The position numbers were made by a program, and so were the translations under genes. From Nocardioides yefusunii (GTDB lineage: Bacteria; Actinomycetota; Actinomycetes; Propionibacteriales; Nocardioidaceae): a DNA stretch of 64,000 nucleotides. Positions 47,323-56,544 of this stretch are shown piece by piece. The notes under the pieces were generated by a model that was given only the letters and a program-made list of their open reading frames with translations, was not told the origin of the DNA and did no database searches. Every line of letters starts with the position of its first letter. Positions within the stretch are counted from its first letter, which is position 1. The stretch lies in assembly GCF_004014875.1 (NCBI RefSeq), contig NZ_CP034929.1, positions 868,001 to 932,000 of the forward strand. Reading direction: 5' to 3'.

Positions 47323-47862
47323 ATGGCAGATCTGCGTCGACGACTCGCTGGGGAGCTCAGCAAGTTCCTCACCGTCGGTGCTCTCGCCACTGCTGTGGCC
47401 TTCGTGATCTTCAATGCGCTGGTCCACGGTGGCCCCTTCTTCGAGGCCCCGCTCAACGGTCACCCGCAGCTGGCCTACGTGCTGGCCAACACCGTCGGCA
47501 TGGTGATCAGTTTCCGCGGCACCCGTAACTGGGCCTTCGCCGAGCGCGACGTACGGCACAAGGACGGCGGCCGCACGGCGTTCATCGTCATCAACTTCGC
47601 GACCATGCTGATCCCGATGGCCTGCCTCTGGATCAGTCGCGGCGCGCTGGGCCTCGACGACGCCGTCTCGGACAACATCTCGGCCAACGTGATCGGTCTT
47701 GGTATCGGTACCGCCGCCCGGTTCGCGCTGCTGCGTCAGTACGTCTTCCCGCGTGAAGGCCTGGCCGTCACCACCGGTTCGCAGCCGGTGGTCACCCTCG
47801 ACGGCGCCGTCGCGACCGGTGAGACCGACGCGGAGTCCGCGCCGGCCCGCCGCACGGCGTGA
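47323..47862 (+). CDS. GtrA-family membrane protein (179 aa)
   Basis: Four hydrophobic segments and the GtrA pattern (KFLTVGALATAVAFVIFNAL, then SFRGTRNWAF after the second helix) are present. GtrA proteins are thought to flip polyprenyl-linked sugars for cell-surface glycans. The ATG at 47323 follows a TACCAT box by only six bases, suggesting a leaderless message. An equivalent gene (Rv3277, as I recall) lies near birA, accD5 and purK in M. tuberculosis. The C-terminal 25 residues are low-complexity. Confidence 0.85.
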   Translation: MADLRRRLAGELSKFLTVGALATAVAFVIFNALVHGGPFFEAPLNGHPQLAYVLANTVGMVISFRGTRNWAFAERDVRHKDGGRTAFIVINFATMLIPMACLWISRGALGLDDAVSDNISANVIGLGIGTAARFALLRQYVFPREGLAVTTGSQPVVTLDGAVATGETDAESAPARRTA

Positions 47863-47892
47863 TCTCTCACGCCTGACGTTCAACCCTGACGT

Positions 47893-48540
47893 TCAACTCT
47901 GCGGGGTCCAGAGCCCGGTCCAGGAATGGCCCAGCTCACGCACCAGCGTGCGCACCGTCTGCAGGCTCACCCCGACGACGTTGTGGTGATCGCCCTCGAT
48001 CCCGGTGACGAATGCCGCCGCGTACCCCTCCAGGGTGAAGGCACCAGCCACCCAGAGCGGTTCGCCGGTGGCCACGTAGGCAGCGATCTCGTCGTCGTCG
48101 ACGTCGGCGAAGTGCACGGTCGTCGAGCAGGTCGCGGTGACGGTGCGGCCCGAGGCGGTGTCGGTGAGGGTGTGACCGGTGTGCAGGACACCGGAGCGCC
48201 CGCGCATCTGCTGCCACCGCTGCACCGCGACCTCGGGGAACTCCGGCTTGCCGAGCGCCTCGCCGTCGAGTTCGAGGACCGAGTCGCAGGCCAGCACCAG
48301 GGCACCCTCCGGCACCTCGTCGTGCTCGGGCAGCACGGCCACCACGGCGGCGCACTTCAGTTCCGACAATGCCTGGGCCAGCGGCGCGGGAGCGAGCCCG
48401 CTCAGCTGGTCCTCGTCGACGCCGGAGACGATCACGACCGGCTCGACGCCGGCGGTGCGCAGCGTCTTGAGCCGGGACGGGGACTGCGAGGCCAGGACCA
48501 GCGTCATGGAGGGCCGGACGCCGGTGGTGGGGGTGCTCAT
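47893..48540 (-). CDS. Maf-family nucleotide pyrophosphatase (215 aa)
   Basis: LVLASQSPSRLKTLRTAG near residue 14 is the Maf substrate loop, LACDSVLELDGEALGKP the catalytic region with its conserved Asp, and EGYAAAFVTGIEGDHHNVVG the C-terminal Maf signature. Maf proteins hydrolyse non-canonical or canonical nucleoside triphosphates to monophosphates. The ATG at 48540 overlaps the stop of the upstream DUF885 gene (ATGA); the M at 48507 is a possible internal start closer to the conserved domain. Confidence 0.9.
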   Translation of the reverse strand: MSTPTTGVRPSMTLVLASQSPSRLKTLRTAGVEPVVIVSGVDEDQLSGLAPAPLAQALSELKCAAVVAVLPEHDEVPEGALVLACDSVLELDGEALGKPEFPEVAVQRWQQMRGRSGVLHTGHTLTDTASGRTVTATCSTTVHFADVDDDEIAAYVATGEPLWVAGAFTLEGYAAAFVTGIEGDHHNVVGVSLQTVRTLVRELGHSWTGLWTPQS

Positions 48541-50285
48541 GCGTCGTTCTCCTCGGAGAGGGCGCGCAGGGCGGCGCGCAGCGGGTCCAGGCCCATCGAC
48601 CCGAGGTCGAGGGCGCGGGAGTGGAAGGTCTTGGGGTCGAAGGCGTCGCCGGCCAGAGCACGGGCCTCGTCGCGGGCTGCGAGCCAGATACGCTCGCCGA
48701 CCTTGTACGACGGTGCCTGTCCGGGCCAGCCGAGATAGCGGTCGACCTCGAACTTCAACGTCGCGGCGTCGAGCTGGGTGTGCTCGCCCATGAACTCCAG
48801 GCCCAGGGCGGGGGTCCAGGTCTCGCCGGGGTGGAAACCGAACGGGTTGTCGGTCGGGATCTCCAACTCCAGGTGCATGCCGAGGTCGACGACGACGCGG
48901 GCCGCACGCAGCGCCTGGGCGTCGAGGAAACCGAGACGGTCGGCGGGGTCGGAGAGGTGACCGAGTTCGTCCATCAGGTGCTCGGCGTACAGCGCCCAGC
49001 CCTCGCCGTGGCCCGAGACCCAGCACATGGTGCGCTGCCAACGGTTGAGGAGTTCAGCACGGTGGACGGTCTGGCCGATCTGCAGGTGGTGACCGGGGAC
49101 GCCCTCGTGGAAGACGGTGGTGGTCTCGCGCCACGGGGTGAAGGAGGTGATGCCCTCGGGCACCGACCACCACATGCGTCCCGGGCGGGAGAAGTCCTCG
49201 CTGGGGCCGGTGTAGTAGATGCCGCCGTCGTTGGTCGGGGCCAGGCAGCACTCGATGGTGCGCACCGGGGCAGGAATGTCGAAATGGGTGTCTGCCAGTG
49301 CCTCGACGGTGCGGTCGGCCAGATCCTGCATCCAGGCGCGGAACGCCTCGCCGCCCTCGATTCGACGGGCCGGGTCGGCGTCGAGGTGGGCAACGGCCGC
49401 GGCGAGGTCGGCGCCGGGCACGATCGCGTCGGCCGTGACGTCCATGTCGGCCTTGATCCGGGCCAGCTCGGCCCAGCCCCAGGCGTAGGTCTCCTCGAGG
49501 TCGATCTCCGCGCCGAGGAAGGCACGGGAGGCGAGGGCGTAGTGCTCACGGCCCACCGCCTCGTTGCGACGACCCTGGGGTGCCATCTCGTCGTCGAGGA
49601 ACATGCCGAACTCGGCCAGCGCACGCGACGCGGCACGGGCCGCCTTCTCCAGCCCGGTGCGCAGTGCTCCCTCGGCGTCGGCACCTGCTGCCAGGTCGAC
49701 GAAGAAGTCTCCCGAGCCGGTCTGGCCGGTCCAGCGCTCCACCTGGGCCGCGACCTCGGTGTACTGCCGCGCTGCGACGACGTGGCCGCGGGCAGCTTCC
49801 TCGGCCAGAGTCACCCGGTACCCCTCCAACGTGGCGGGGACGGCCTCGAGACGCGCGACGATCTTCTCCCACGCCTCGGTGCCCTCGGTCGGCATCAGGT
49901 CGAAGACCGAGCGGATCGAGTGCAGGGGGGAGTCGATGACGCTCAGGGCGCAGCGCTCGTGACCGGCCTCGCTCAGCTCGACCTGCAGCCCGACGCGCTC
50001 CAGGAACGCCGCCTTCGCCACGGCCTCGCGGGCGTCGACCGGGGTCAGCGCCGCGACGTCGGCCAGAGCCCGGCGGGCGAGTTCCTCGCGCGCGGCGAAC
50101 CCGGCGGGGGAGTAGTCGGTGAGGAGGTGGTCGTACCCCTCGATGCCGTAGTAGGTCGCCGCGATCGGGTCGAGCGCGGCGTACTCGACGACGTAGGCGT
50201 CACAACGGGCGTCGACGGTGCGCTCGTCGGCGCGCTCGTCAGAAGGCACGTCAACAGGCAGGGAGGTGGGGTGCTCGGCATTCAC
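48537..50285 (-). CDS. DUF885-family metallopeptidase-like protein (582 aa)
   Basis: The protein has the DUF885 plan: mostly helical, with VFHEGVPGHHLQ (HExxxxH, about residue 390) and HGEGWALYAE downstream, which resembles the zinc site and third ligand region of M32-like peptidases. No signal peptide, so cytoplasmic. Peptidase activity is assumed for the family and rarely shown. The ATG at 50285 starts a typical acidic N-terminus. It is the first gene of the maf operon. Confidence 0.87.
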   Translation of the reverse strand: MNAEHPTSLPVDVPSDERADERTVDARCDAYVVEYAALDPIAATYYGIEGYDHLLTDYSPAGFAAREELARRALADVAALTPVDAREAVAKAAFLERVGLQVELSEAGHERCALSVIDSPLHSIRSVFDLMPTEGTEAWEKIVARLEAVPATLEGYRVTLAEEAARGHVVAARQYTEVAAQVERWTGQTGSGDFFVDLAAGADAEGALRTGLEKAARAASRALAEFGMFLDDEMAPQGRRNEAVGREHYALASRAFLGAEIDLEETYAWGWAELARIKADMDVTADAIVPGADLAAAVAHLDADPARRIEGGEAFRAWMQDLADRTVEALADTHFDIPAPVRTIECCLAPTNDGGIYYTGPSEDFSRPGRMWWSVPEGITSFTPWRETTTVFHEGVPGHHLQIGQTVHRAELLNRWQRTMCWVSGHGEGWALYAEHLMDELGHLSDPADRLGFLDAQALRAARVVVDLGMHLELEIPTDNPFGFHPGETWTPALGLEFMGEHTQLDAATLKFEVDRYLGWPGQAPSYKVGERIWLAARDEARALAGDAFDPKTFHSRALDLGSMGLDPLRAALRALSEENDA

Positions 50286-50337
50286 GATGCCGAGCCTATG
50301 CCGCCGCAGGGGCTCTCCCGAACCTCCCCCGACGGGC

Positions 50338-50799
50338 TCAGAACCAGCTGCGGATCAGTTCGACGCCCCCCAGGACGGTCCAGAAACGCAGGGTGCGTCC
50401 GGCCAGCCCGGTCACGAGGAACACCCACAGGCGCACCTTGATCACGCCGGCCAGGACCGACAACACGGCGTACGGGGGGATGCCTCCCCACGCGGAGAGG
50501 AACAGCAGGCCGCCGGTGAAGACCGGCCGGCCCTCGGCGCGTTCCTGCCACTTCGCCAAGGACGCCTGCGCCTTCGGCTTCTCCATGTACGTGCGGACCC
50601 ACGAGGCGCGCTCGACGTTGGTGCCGCCCCAGTACCAGAGCCACTTGCCGGCCATCTGTCCCACGCCTGCGGCCAGGGCGAGTGCGAACATCGGGACGTC
50701 GGTCTTCGCGTCAGCGACGACCAGGATCGCCTCGATGTTGATCACCGGGATCAACGCTGAGGCGAAGGCGCTGAGGAGAAGGCTCAGCAGGACGCCCAT
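50338..50799 (-). CDS. YqaA/VTT-type small membrane protein (153 aa)
   Basis: Four hydrophobic segments are seen. The first (LLSLLLSAFASALIPVINIEAILVV) has the re-entrant style of VTT/SNARE-associated proteins, and GGLLFLSAWGGIPPYAVLSVLAGV is the second conserved part. The VTT family includes lipid scramblase-like and DedA proteins. The ATG at 50799 overlaps the stop of the upstream CDP-alcohol phosphatidyltransferase gene by one base, fitting a lipid-related function. Confidence 0.8.
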   Translation of the reverse strand: MGVLLSLLLSAFASALIPVINIEAILVVADAKTDVPMFALALAAGVGQMAGKWLWYWGGTNVERASWVRTYMEKPKAQASLAKWQERAEGRPVFTGGLLFLSAWGGIPPYAVLSVLAGVIKVRLWVFLVTGLAGRTLRFWTVLGGVELIRSWF

Positions 50800-51473
50800 C
50801 AGGCGGGGTGAGGGTGCGTTGTGCCGGACTGGGCGGTCGACGCCGCCGTGAGGTGCGCGTCCCAGTCGGTCGGAGTGGGCAGTCCCAACTGGACGAGCCA
50901 CTTCAACGAGACCAGTTTCAACACGGTGAGGGCCAGCGCGATCACCAGACCGACCCACATCCAGCCGGTCACCAGCAGCAGCACCGCGAACAGGGCACTG
51001 TTGACGGCCTTCGCCGGCTTCGACCAGTTCCAGCGGTAGATGCGCTCGTCGATGACGTGGAAGTAGTTCGGGCTGCGCACCGGCCAGGCCAGGAACGCGA
51101 TCGAGAGGAAGCAGTCGATCACCATGAAGTTGAACAGGTAGACCCACACCGCAGGGCCGACCTCAGGCATGATCCACGCCAGGCCGACGTAGAAGCCTGC
51201 GCAGTTGGCACGGTCGCAGAGGATGTCGATGACGGCACCGATCCGGGTCTCGCAGTTGCGCCACCGGGCCCACGCACCGTCGGCCATGTCGCCGATCCAG
51301 TACACGACGAGTCCTGCGACCAACCACGTGAGGTCCTCACGCTGGGCGGCGATCCCGACCAGGACCAGAGATGCGATGGTGCGGACCGCGGTGATCACCG
51401 TGGCCCCCGTCAGGAGCTTCTCCTCGAGGATGCCGTAACGGTCGCGATCGGTCGTCTCAGTAGTGATCCCCAC
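50799..51473 (-). CDS. CDP-alcohol phosphatidyltransferase (224 aa)
   Basis: The family signature is complete in GDMADGAWARWRNCETRIG followed by AVIDILCDR, giving D-x2-DG-x2-AR-x8-G-x3-D-x3-D near residues 71-95. Five or six membrane helices surround it. Enzymes of this class transfer a phosphatidyl group from CDP-diacylglycerol to an alcohol; the alcohol is not readable. I chose the GTG at 51473, with TAGGCT about 10 bases before it, consistent with a leaderless message. It forms an operon with the VTT-type gene. Confidence 0.88.
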   Translation of the reverse strand: MGITTETTDRDRYGILEEKLLTGATVITAVRTIASLVLVGIAAQREDLTWLVAGLVVYWIGDMADGAWARWRNCETRIGAVIDILCDRANCAGFYVGLAWIMPEVGPAVWVYLFNFMVIDCFLSIAFLAWPVRSPNYFHVIDERIYRWNWSKPAKAVNSALFAVLLLVTGWMWVGLVIALALTVLKLVSLKWLVQLGLPTPTDWDAHLTAASTAQSGTTHPHPA

Positions 51474-51594
51474 GGTCGACGAGCCTAGGTGTTCCGCCCC
51501 GACGGGGGAGGGAAGTCCATCAACTGGTGTGCGGGTGTCACACACACGCTGGGGCAGCCGGTGAGGAACCCGCCTCCCGGCTCCGTGCGAACGC

Positions 51595-51630
51595 CGAAGG
51601 CGGCCGTCCCGGTGGGGACGACCGCCTTCG
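51595..51630 (-). terminator. Terminator of the accD-accE operon
   Basis: CGAAGGCGGCCGTCCC and GGGACGACCGCCTTCG form a 16-bp stem with one mismatch, 50 bases past the accE stop. Confidence 0.82.
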
Positions 51631-51640
51631 ATCAGTTCCG

Positions 51641-51668
51641 GCAGAGCCGGTTCAGCAGAGCCGGTTCA
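51641..51668. repeat. 14-bp tandem repeat after accE
   Basis: GCAGAGCCGGTTCA occurs twice back to back, between the accE stop and the operon terminator. Confidence 0.85.
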
Positions 51669-51679
51669 GCAGTGCTGCT

Positions 51680-51931
51680 TCAGCGGGGCAGGCCGCTGGC
51701 GCGCCAGCCGCCGAAGCCGCTGGAGAGCGAGGGACGCACGGCGCGGGCCGGGTTGGCCCACTCCGAACGTGCCTTCGGCTTCGGAGCCTCGGCGCCGCCC
51801 ATCGCGGAGAAGATGGCCACGAGGGCCGCGATCTCCTGGGGGGTGGCGTCGGGGGTGACCACCTGCAGCACGGGGGCAGCAGGGGCCTTGTCGACAACTG
51901 CCTCGGTGGAGGCCGCGTTCTCTTCGGTCAT
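51680..51931 (-). CDS. accE: Acyl-CoA carboxylase epsilon subunit (83 aa)
   Basis: The small protein has the AccE pattern: VLQVVTPDATPQEIAALVAIFSA forms the epsilon-domain beta strand and helix, followed by a basic Pro/Trp-containing tail ending SGFGGWRASGLPR. Epsilon subunits bind the beta hexamer and boost activity of actinobacterial acyl-CoA carboxylases. It lies 16 bases after accD. The start may be the ATG at 51931 or the ATG at 51940; the first leaves room for the G-rich ribosome site. Confidence 0.87.
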   Translation of the reverse strand: MTEENAASTEAVVDKAPAAPVLQVVTPDATPQEIAALVAIFSAMGGAEAPKPKARSEWANPARAVRPSLSSGFGGWRASGLPR

Positions 51932-51947
51932 GGCGGTCATCCCCCGA

Positions 51948-53555
51948 TCACAGCGGGATGTTGCCGTGCTTCTTGGCCGGCAGCGAGGCGCGCTTGGTCT
52001 TGAGCAGGCGCAGCGCACGAACGATCTCGGCGCGGGTCTCGTGCGGCGGGATGACGGCGTCGACGTAGCCACGCTCAGCGGCGATGTACGGGTTCGCGAG
52101 GGTGCGCTCGTACTCGTCGATCAACTCGGCACGCTTGGCCTCCACGTCGCCACCCTCTGCCTCGACGGCAGCGAGCGTGCGGCGGTGGATGATGTTGGCC
52201 GCACCCTGAGCACCCATGACGGCGATCTGGGCGGTGGGCCACGCGATGTTCATGTCGGCACCGAGGTGCTTGGACGCCATCACGTCGTACGCGCCGCCGT
52301 AGGCCTTACGGGTGATGACGGTGACCAGCGGAACGGTGGCCTCGGCGTAGGCGTAGATCAGCTTGGCGCCACGGCGGATGATGCCGTCCCACTCCTGGTC
52401 GGTGCCCGGCAGGAAGCCCGGGACGTCGACGAAGGTGAGGACCGGGATGTTGAACGCGTCGCAGAAGCGGACGAAGCGAGCAGCCTTCTCGGAGGCGTCG
52501 ATGTCGAGGCAACCGGCGAACTGCATCGGCTGGTTGGCGACGACGCCGACCGGCGAACCCTCGACGCGACCGAAGCCGACGATGATGTTCGGCGCGAACA
52601 GCTCCTGGACCTCGAGGAAGTCCTCGTCGTCCACGACGGCCGCGATGACGTCCTTCATGTCGTACGGCTGGTTCGGGGAGTCCGGGATGATCGTGTCGAG
52701 CGTACGGTCGAGGTCGGTGAACTCCAGGTCGGAGGCCTCGTCGTAGGTCGGCAGCGCGTCGAGGTTGTTCTGCGGCAGGTAGCTCAGCAGGGCCTTGACG
52801 TACTCGAAGGCGTCCTCTTCGTCGGAAGCCATGTAGTGGGCGTTGCCCGACTTGGTGTTGTGCGTGCGCGCACCACCGAGGTCCTCCATGGTGACGTCCT
52901 CGCCGGTGACGGTCTTGATGACGTCGGGGCCGGTGATGAACATGCCCGAGGTGCCGTCGACCATCACGGTGAAGTCGGTGACCGCGGGGGAGTAGACGTG
53001 ACCACCGGCGCAGTTGCCCATGATCATCGAGATCTGCGGGATGACGCCCGAGGCGTGCACGTTGCGCTTGAAGATCTCGCCGTACAGACCCAGGGAGACG
53101 ACGCCCTCCTGGATACGGGCGCCGGCGCCCTCGTTGATGCCGACCAGCGGGGAACCGGTCTTGACCGCGAGGTCCATGATCTTGGTGATCTTCTCGCCGT
53201 AGACCTCGCCCAGGGAGCCACCGAAGACGGTGAAGTCCTGGGAGAAGGCGCAGACCTGACGGCCGTTGACGGTGCCGTAACCGGTGACGACGCCGTCGCC
53301 GTACGGGCGGTTCTTCTCCAGGCCGAAGGCGATGGAGCGGTGGCGGGCCAGCTCGTCGATCTCGACGAAGGTGCCCTCGTCGAACAGCAGGGCAATGCGC
53401 TCGCGGGCGGTCAGGCGACCCTTTGCGTGCTGCTTCTCCACGGCCTTGGCGGAGCCGGCGTGGACGGCCTCGTCGATGCGGCGGTCCAGGTCAGCAAGCT
53501 TGCCCGCGGTGGTGTGGATGTCGATCTCGGGCTGTTCGGTCTTCTCGGCGCTCAC
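51948..53555 (-). CDS. accD: Acyl-CoA (propionyl/acetyl-CoA) carboxylase beta subunit (535 aa)
   Basis: This is the full carboxyltransferase of the AccD5/PccB type, with two crotonase-like halves: [20 protein letters not shown] near the N-terminus, [28 protein letters not shown] and [11 protein letters not shown] in the first half, and [35 protein letters not shown] and [13 protein letters not shown] in the second. It moves CO2 from biotin to acyl-CoA. The GTG at 53555 has GAGGAG upstream, so the frame to 54122 is not used. It pairs with AccE here and AccA3 at 43985, and diverges from birA. Confidence 0.94.
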   Translation of the reverse strand: MSAEKTEQPEIDIHTTAGKLADLDRRIDEAVHAGSAKAVEKQHAKGRLTARERIALLFDEGTFVEIDELARHRSIAFGLEKNRPYGDGVVTGYGTVNGRQVCAFSQDFTVFGGSLGEVYGEKITKIMDLAVKTGSPLVGINEGAGARIQEGVVSLGLYGEIFKRNVHASGVIPQISMIMGNCAGGHVYSPAVTDFTVMVDGTSGMFITGPDVIKTVTGEDVTMEDLGGARTHNTKSGNAHYMASDEEDAFEYVKALLSYLPQNNLDALPTYDEASDLEFTDLDRTLDTIIPDSPNQPYDMKDVIAAVVDDEDFLEVQELFAPNIIVGFGRVEGSPVGVVANQPMQFAGCLDIDASEKAARFVRFCDAFNIPVLTFVDVPGFLPGTDQEWDGIIRRGAKLIYAYAEATVPLVTVITRKAYGGAYDVMASKHLGADMNIAWPTAQIAVMGAQGAANIIHRRTLAAVEAEGGDVEAKRAELIDEYERTLANPYIAAERGYVDAVIPPHETRAEIVRALRLLKTKRASLPAKKHGNIPL

Positions 53556-53658
53556 CGGTAGTTCTCCTCGGCTGTGCTGCAAGTGGGGATCCCGGGGGCG
53601 ACGCCGTCGACCTCCGGGCGGGCCGCGCGTGATTTCGCGGACGCCATAGAGCAATCTA

Positions 53659-54453
53659 ATGGTTATGGAAGAAGTCCCTGCACCGCGCCCAGCCCTCGAT
53701 CCCGACCACTTCCTCGAGATGCCCCACCCCCTGCGTGTGGAGGTGGTCGACGAGACCCCGTCCACGAACGCCGACGTCGTGGCCCGCGCCAAGGCGGGTG
53801 AGCCGGAGGGGCTGGTGATCGCCGCCGAGCACCAGACCTCGGGCCGGGGGCGACTCGACCGAGCGTGGGAGGTGCCGCGCGGGGGAGCGGTGACGTTCTC
53901 GATCCTGCTGCGTCCCTCGATCCCCACCCCGAACTGGACGCTGATCCCGCTCCTGGCCGGTGTCGCGGTCCAGGCGGCATTGGCCGACCGACTCCCCGAG
54001 GTGACCCTGAAGTGGCCCAACGACGTCCTGTACGAGGGCCGCAAGCTCTGCGGCATCCTCGTCGAGCGGGTCGAGACGCCCGAGGGTCCGGCGGCGGTGA
54101 TCGGGATCGGCATCAACGTCAACCAGACCCGCGCCGAGCTCCCCGTGCCGACCGCGACGTCGTTGCTCGCCGAGATCGGTGAGTCCTTCGACCGTAACCA
54201 GGTACTGGAGCAGGTGCTCGGGTCGATCCGGGCGCTGCTGCCGCTGCTGGAGGACGCCGAGGTGCTGCGGGCCGTCTACGCCGACACCTGCTCGACGATC
54301 GGACAGGTCGTCGACGTGCACCTGCCCGGTGGCGAGACCGTGCGTGGCGAGGTCCTCGACATCGACACCCACGGCGCCCTGGTGATGAGCACCGGCGAGG
54401 GCACGTTCACCGCGCACGCCGGTGACGTCGTGCACGTCCGTCCGGCTTCCTGA
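53659..54453 (+). CDS. birA: Biotin-[acetyl-CoA-carboxylase] ligase (264 aa)
   Basis: The ATP/biotin site [12 protein letters not shown] (GRGRxxR type), [21 protein letters not shown] and the C-terminal SH3-like domain identify a BirA of group I, without an N-terminal DNA-binding domain. It attaches biotin to AccA3 and to the small biotinyl protein. The ATG at 53659 is preceded closely by a CAATCTAAT stretch, suggesting a short or absent leader; a second ATG at 53665 is possible. Confidence 0.92.
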   Translation: MVMEEVPAPRPALDPDHFLEMPHPLRVEVVDETPSTNADVVARAKAGEPEGLVIAAEHQTSGRGRLDRAWEVPRGGAVTFSILLRPSIPTPNWTLIPLLAGVAVQAALADRLPEVTLKWPNDVLYEGRKLCGILVERVETPEGPAAVIGIGINVNQTRAELPVPTATSLLAEIGESFDRNQVLEQVLGSIRALLPLLEDAEVLRAVYADTCSTIGQVVDVHLPGGETVRGEVLDIDTHGALVMSTGEGTFTAHAGDVVHVRPAS

Positions 54454-54477
54454 GCCGTACCGCCGGGCCGCCGCACG

Positions 54478-54505
54478 GCGCCTCCGCACGCCCGCGCGGA
54501 GGCGC
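54478..54505 (+). terminator. Terminator after birA
   Basis: GCGCCTCCGC and GCGGAGGCGC form a 10-bp perfect stem 25 bases after the birA stop. Confidence 0.75.
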
Positions 54506-54588
54506 TGAGGGCGGGGTCACACCCACGTCGTGTCTCCGCGGGCGTGCCGTACGACACACCGGGCGGTGCCGGATGAGAGGATCGGGGA

Positions 54589-55116
54589 GTGGCGATTCCT
54601 GCGAAGTACCTGAATCAGGGCGAGACCGTCCTCGTCTCGACGCGTACGCACGTCAAGGCCCTCTTTCGGCCGGTGCTGATCCTGGTCCTGCTGATCGCTG
54701 TCGCAGTGGCCGCGCTCGTGTTCTCCCCTGACGGCACGACCGGCACTGTGACCAACGGCGTCGTCGGCGTCGTCTTCCTGGTCGCGTTCGTCTGGTGGGT
54801 GCTGCGACCGTTCGTGGCGTGGCTGACCACCACCTACACGTTCACCAACCGTCGCTTCATCACCCGCACCGGTTTCATCGCGACCGAGGGGCGCAGCATT
54901 CCGCTCAACCGGATCAGCGGAATCGACTTCGAGATCGATCTGACCGACCGCCTCTTCGGCTGCGGAACTCTGGTCGTCACCGACGCCTCCGTGGGTGGCG
55001 CCGAGCGTGTCCACGACATCCCCGACGTGGAGGCCGTGCACCTGCTGGTGGCCGAGGAACTGCACCGCATGGGCGGCTTCGCCGACCAGCGTGGACGAGG
55101 TGATGACGGTGCCTGA
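54589..55116 (+). CDS. Bacterial PH domain-containing membrane protein (175 aa)
   Basis: Two membrane helices (about residues 27-45 and 56-76) are followed by a bacterial PH-like domain with TTTYTFTNRRFITRTGFIATEGRSIPLNRISGIDFE, the bPH2 signature. Function is unknown; a gene of this kind sits beside birA and accD5 in mycobacteria (Rv3278c as I recall). The GTG at 54589 follows GAGAGGATCGGGGA. The end overlaps the start of the adenylate cyclase-type gene by 14 bases, so the two are coupled. Confidence 0.87.
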   Translation: MAIPAKYLNQGETVLVSTRTHVKALFRPVLILVLLIAVAVAALVFSPDGTTGTVTNGVVGVVFLVAFVWWVLRPFVAWLTTTYTFTNRRFITRTGFIATEGRSIPLNRISGIDFEIDLTDRLFGCGTLVVTDASVGGAERVHDIPDVEAVHLLVAEELHRMGGFADQRGRGDDGA

Positions 55117-56080
55117 GCGTCGGACCAGCCGTGAGGAGCTGGAGCGCCAGATCCTCGGAGCCACCCCTGACATGACCGCCGCCGAGGTCGCGGAGGGTGC
55201 CGGTGTCAGCACTGACGCGATCCGCCGTCTGTGGCGTGCACTCGGTTTCGCCGAGGTCGATCAGGACGTCATCTTCACTCCCCACGACGTCGCGGCGGTC
55301 GGGGACGTCTTCTCCACCGTCGATTCCGGCGCGATCGGTTTCGACACCGCGGTCGCGCTGATCCGTGCTCTGGGCCAGACGATGTCGAAGCTGGCCGACT
55401 GGGAGGTTGCGACGCTGCTCGACCGCGTCGAGGAGCTCGCGAAGGCCGCCGACGGCAGCCGTATGGACTCCGCCGCCGAGGTGCTGAGCAAGGTCAACCC
55501 TGCGTTCGAGCAGCTCCTCGTCTACGCCTGGCGCCGTCACCTGGCCGCTGCGGTGGGCCGGATGGAGGCACTCGGTGAGGCCGAGGAAGACCTGCACGCC
55601 ACCCACGTCAGCGTCGGGTTCGCCGACATCGTCTCGTTCACGGCACTGAGCAACACCCTCGACCAGGACGGCATCGGCAACTTGGTGGAGGTCTTCGAGG
55701 CGCGTTGCTACGACGTCGTCTCCAACCTCGGTGGCCGCGTCATCAAGTCCATTGGTGACGCCGTCCTCTTCGTCTCCGACCGCGCCCAGACCGCGATCGA
55801 GATCGGCGAGGGCATCATCCGCGTCATCGGTCGGGACCCGCGCCTGCCTGACGTCCGGGTCGGCATCGCGTCCGGTTCGGTGGTCACCCGTATGGGTGAC
55901 GTCTTCGGTCCGCCGGTGAACATGGCAGCGCGCCTGACTGCGGTCGCGCGCCGCAACCGGATCATCATCGACCAGGCCACGGCCGACCTCTTGCCGAGCA
56001 TCTTCATCACCCGCCGTCTCCCGGCCCGTCCGGTGCGTGGCTTCGGCATCGTGGAGCCGCTCGCAGTCAGCAGGCGCTGA
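55103..56080 (+). CDS. Class III adenylate/guanylate cyclase with N-terminal regulatory domain (325 aa)
   Basis: The catalytic domain is about residues 165-325: VGFADIVSFTALS carries the first metal Asp, KSIGDAVLFVS the second, and GPPVNMAARLTAVARR the Asn/Arg of the transition state. The first 160 residues are helical with an HTH-like start (AAEVAEGAGVSTDAIRRLWRALGF), resembling the regulatory domain of mycobacterial Rv1264, which responds to pH. It is soluble. The ATG at 55103 has GAGG upstream and overlaps the previous gene. A 25-bp palindrome lies just after the stop. Confidence 0.9.
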   Translation: MTVPERRTSREELERQILGATPDMTAAEVAEGAGVSTDAIRRLWRALGFAEVDQDVIFTPHDVAAVGDVFSTVDSGAIGFDTAVALIRALGQTMSKLADWEVATLLDRVEELAKAADGSRMDSAAEVLSKVNPAFEQLLVYAWRRHLAAAVGRMEALGEAEEDLHATHVSVGFADIVSFTALSNTLDQDGIGNLVEVFEARCYDVVSNLGGRVIKSIGDAVLFVSDRAQTAIEIGEGIIRVIGRDPRLPDVRVGIASGSVVTRMGDVFGPPVNMAARLTAVARRNRIIIDQATADLLPSIFITRRLPARPVRGFGIVEPLAVSRR

Positions 56081-56093
56081 CCCGTTTCGTCGA

Positions 56094-56148
56094 ACCCCAC
56101 CGTTTCGGGTCGTGAATCGGGCTGATTCACGACCCGAAACGGTGGGGT
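56094..56148. repeat. Long perfect palindrome (25-bp arms), dispersed element copy 1
   Basis: Arms at 56094-56118 and 56124-56148 are exact reverse complements around the loop GGGCT. Each arm contains ACCCCACCGTTTCGGGT. A closely related arm sequence occurs at 61044-61098. It may act as a terminator for the cyclase gene, but the similarity to the second copy suggests a repetitive element. Confidence 0.85.
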
Positions 56149-56231
56149 CTGCGGGTCTGGTCTGGTCATGCTCGACGCGCGATGTGATCCACGCCACCAT
56201 CACTCTCGTGATCTCCACGGGAGGGGGATGC

Positions 56232-56534
56232 GTGATCGAGGTCCAGGACGTCGTGCTCGACCCGACTGGCCGCCGTGTGTGGCGTGCCGGCAGCGAGGTG
56301 CGCCTCTCGCGCATGGAGTTCGACCTGTTGCTCGCTCTCGCGCGTCGGCCGGGGCAGTTGGTGCGGCGTGACGAGCTGATGCGGGAGGTCTGGGGCGTGG
56401 GGTTCTGGACGTCGACGAAGACGATCGACGTCCACCTCGGATGGGTGCGTCGCAAACTCGGTGACGACCCTGCCGGGCCGTCGCTGATCACCACCGTCCG
56501 TGGCCGTGGTCTGCGCCTCGAGGTGGGCGGCTAG
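56232..56534 (+). CDS. Stand-alone OmpR/PhoB-type winged-helix protein (100 aa)
   Basis: The whole protein is one OmpR-type DNA-binding domain: EVRLSRMEFDLLLALARRPGQLVRRDEL, then the recognition helix region TKTIDVHLGWVRRKLGDD and the wing ITTVRGRGLRLEV. No receiver domain precedes it, although the frame is open upstream. The GTG at 56232 has GGGAGG about eight bases upstream. It ends 10 bases before the purK start. It may be a small regulator or part of a lost two-component protein. Confidence 0.8.
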   Translation: MIEVQDVVLDPTGRRVWRAGSEVRLSRMEFDLLLALARRPGQLVRRDELMREVWGVGFWTSTKTIDVHLGWVRRKLGDDPAGPSLITTVRGRGLRLEVGG

Positions 56535-56544
56535 GGTTCTCCCT

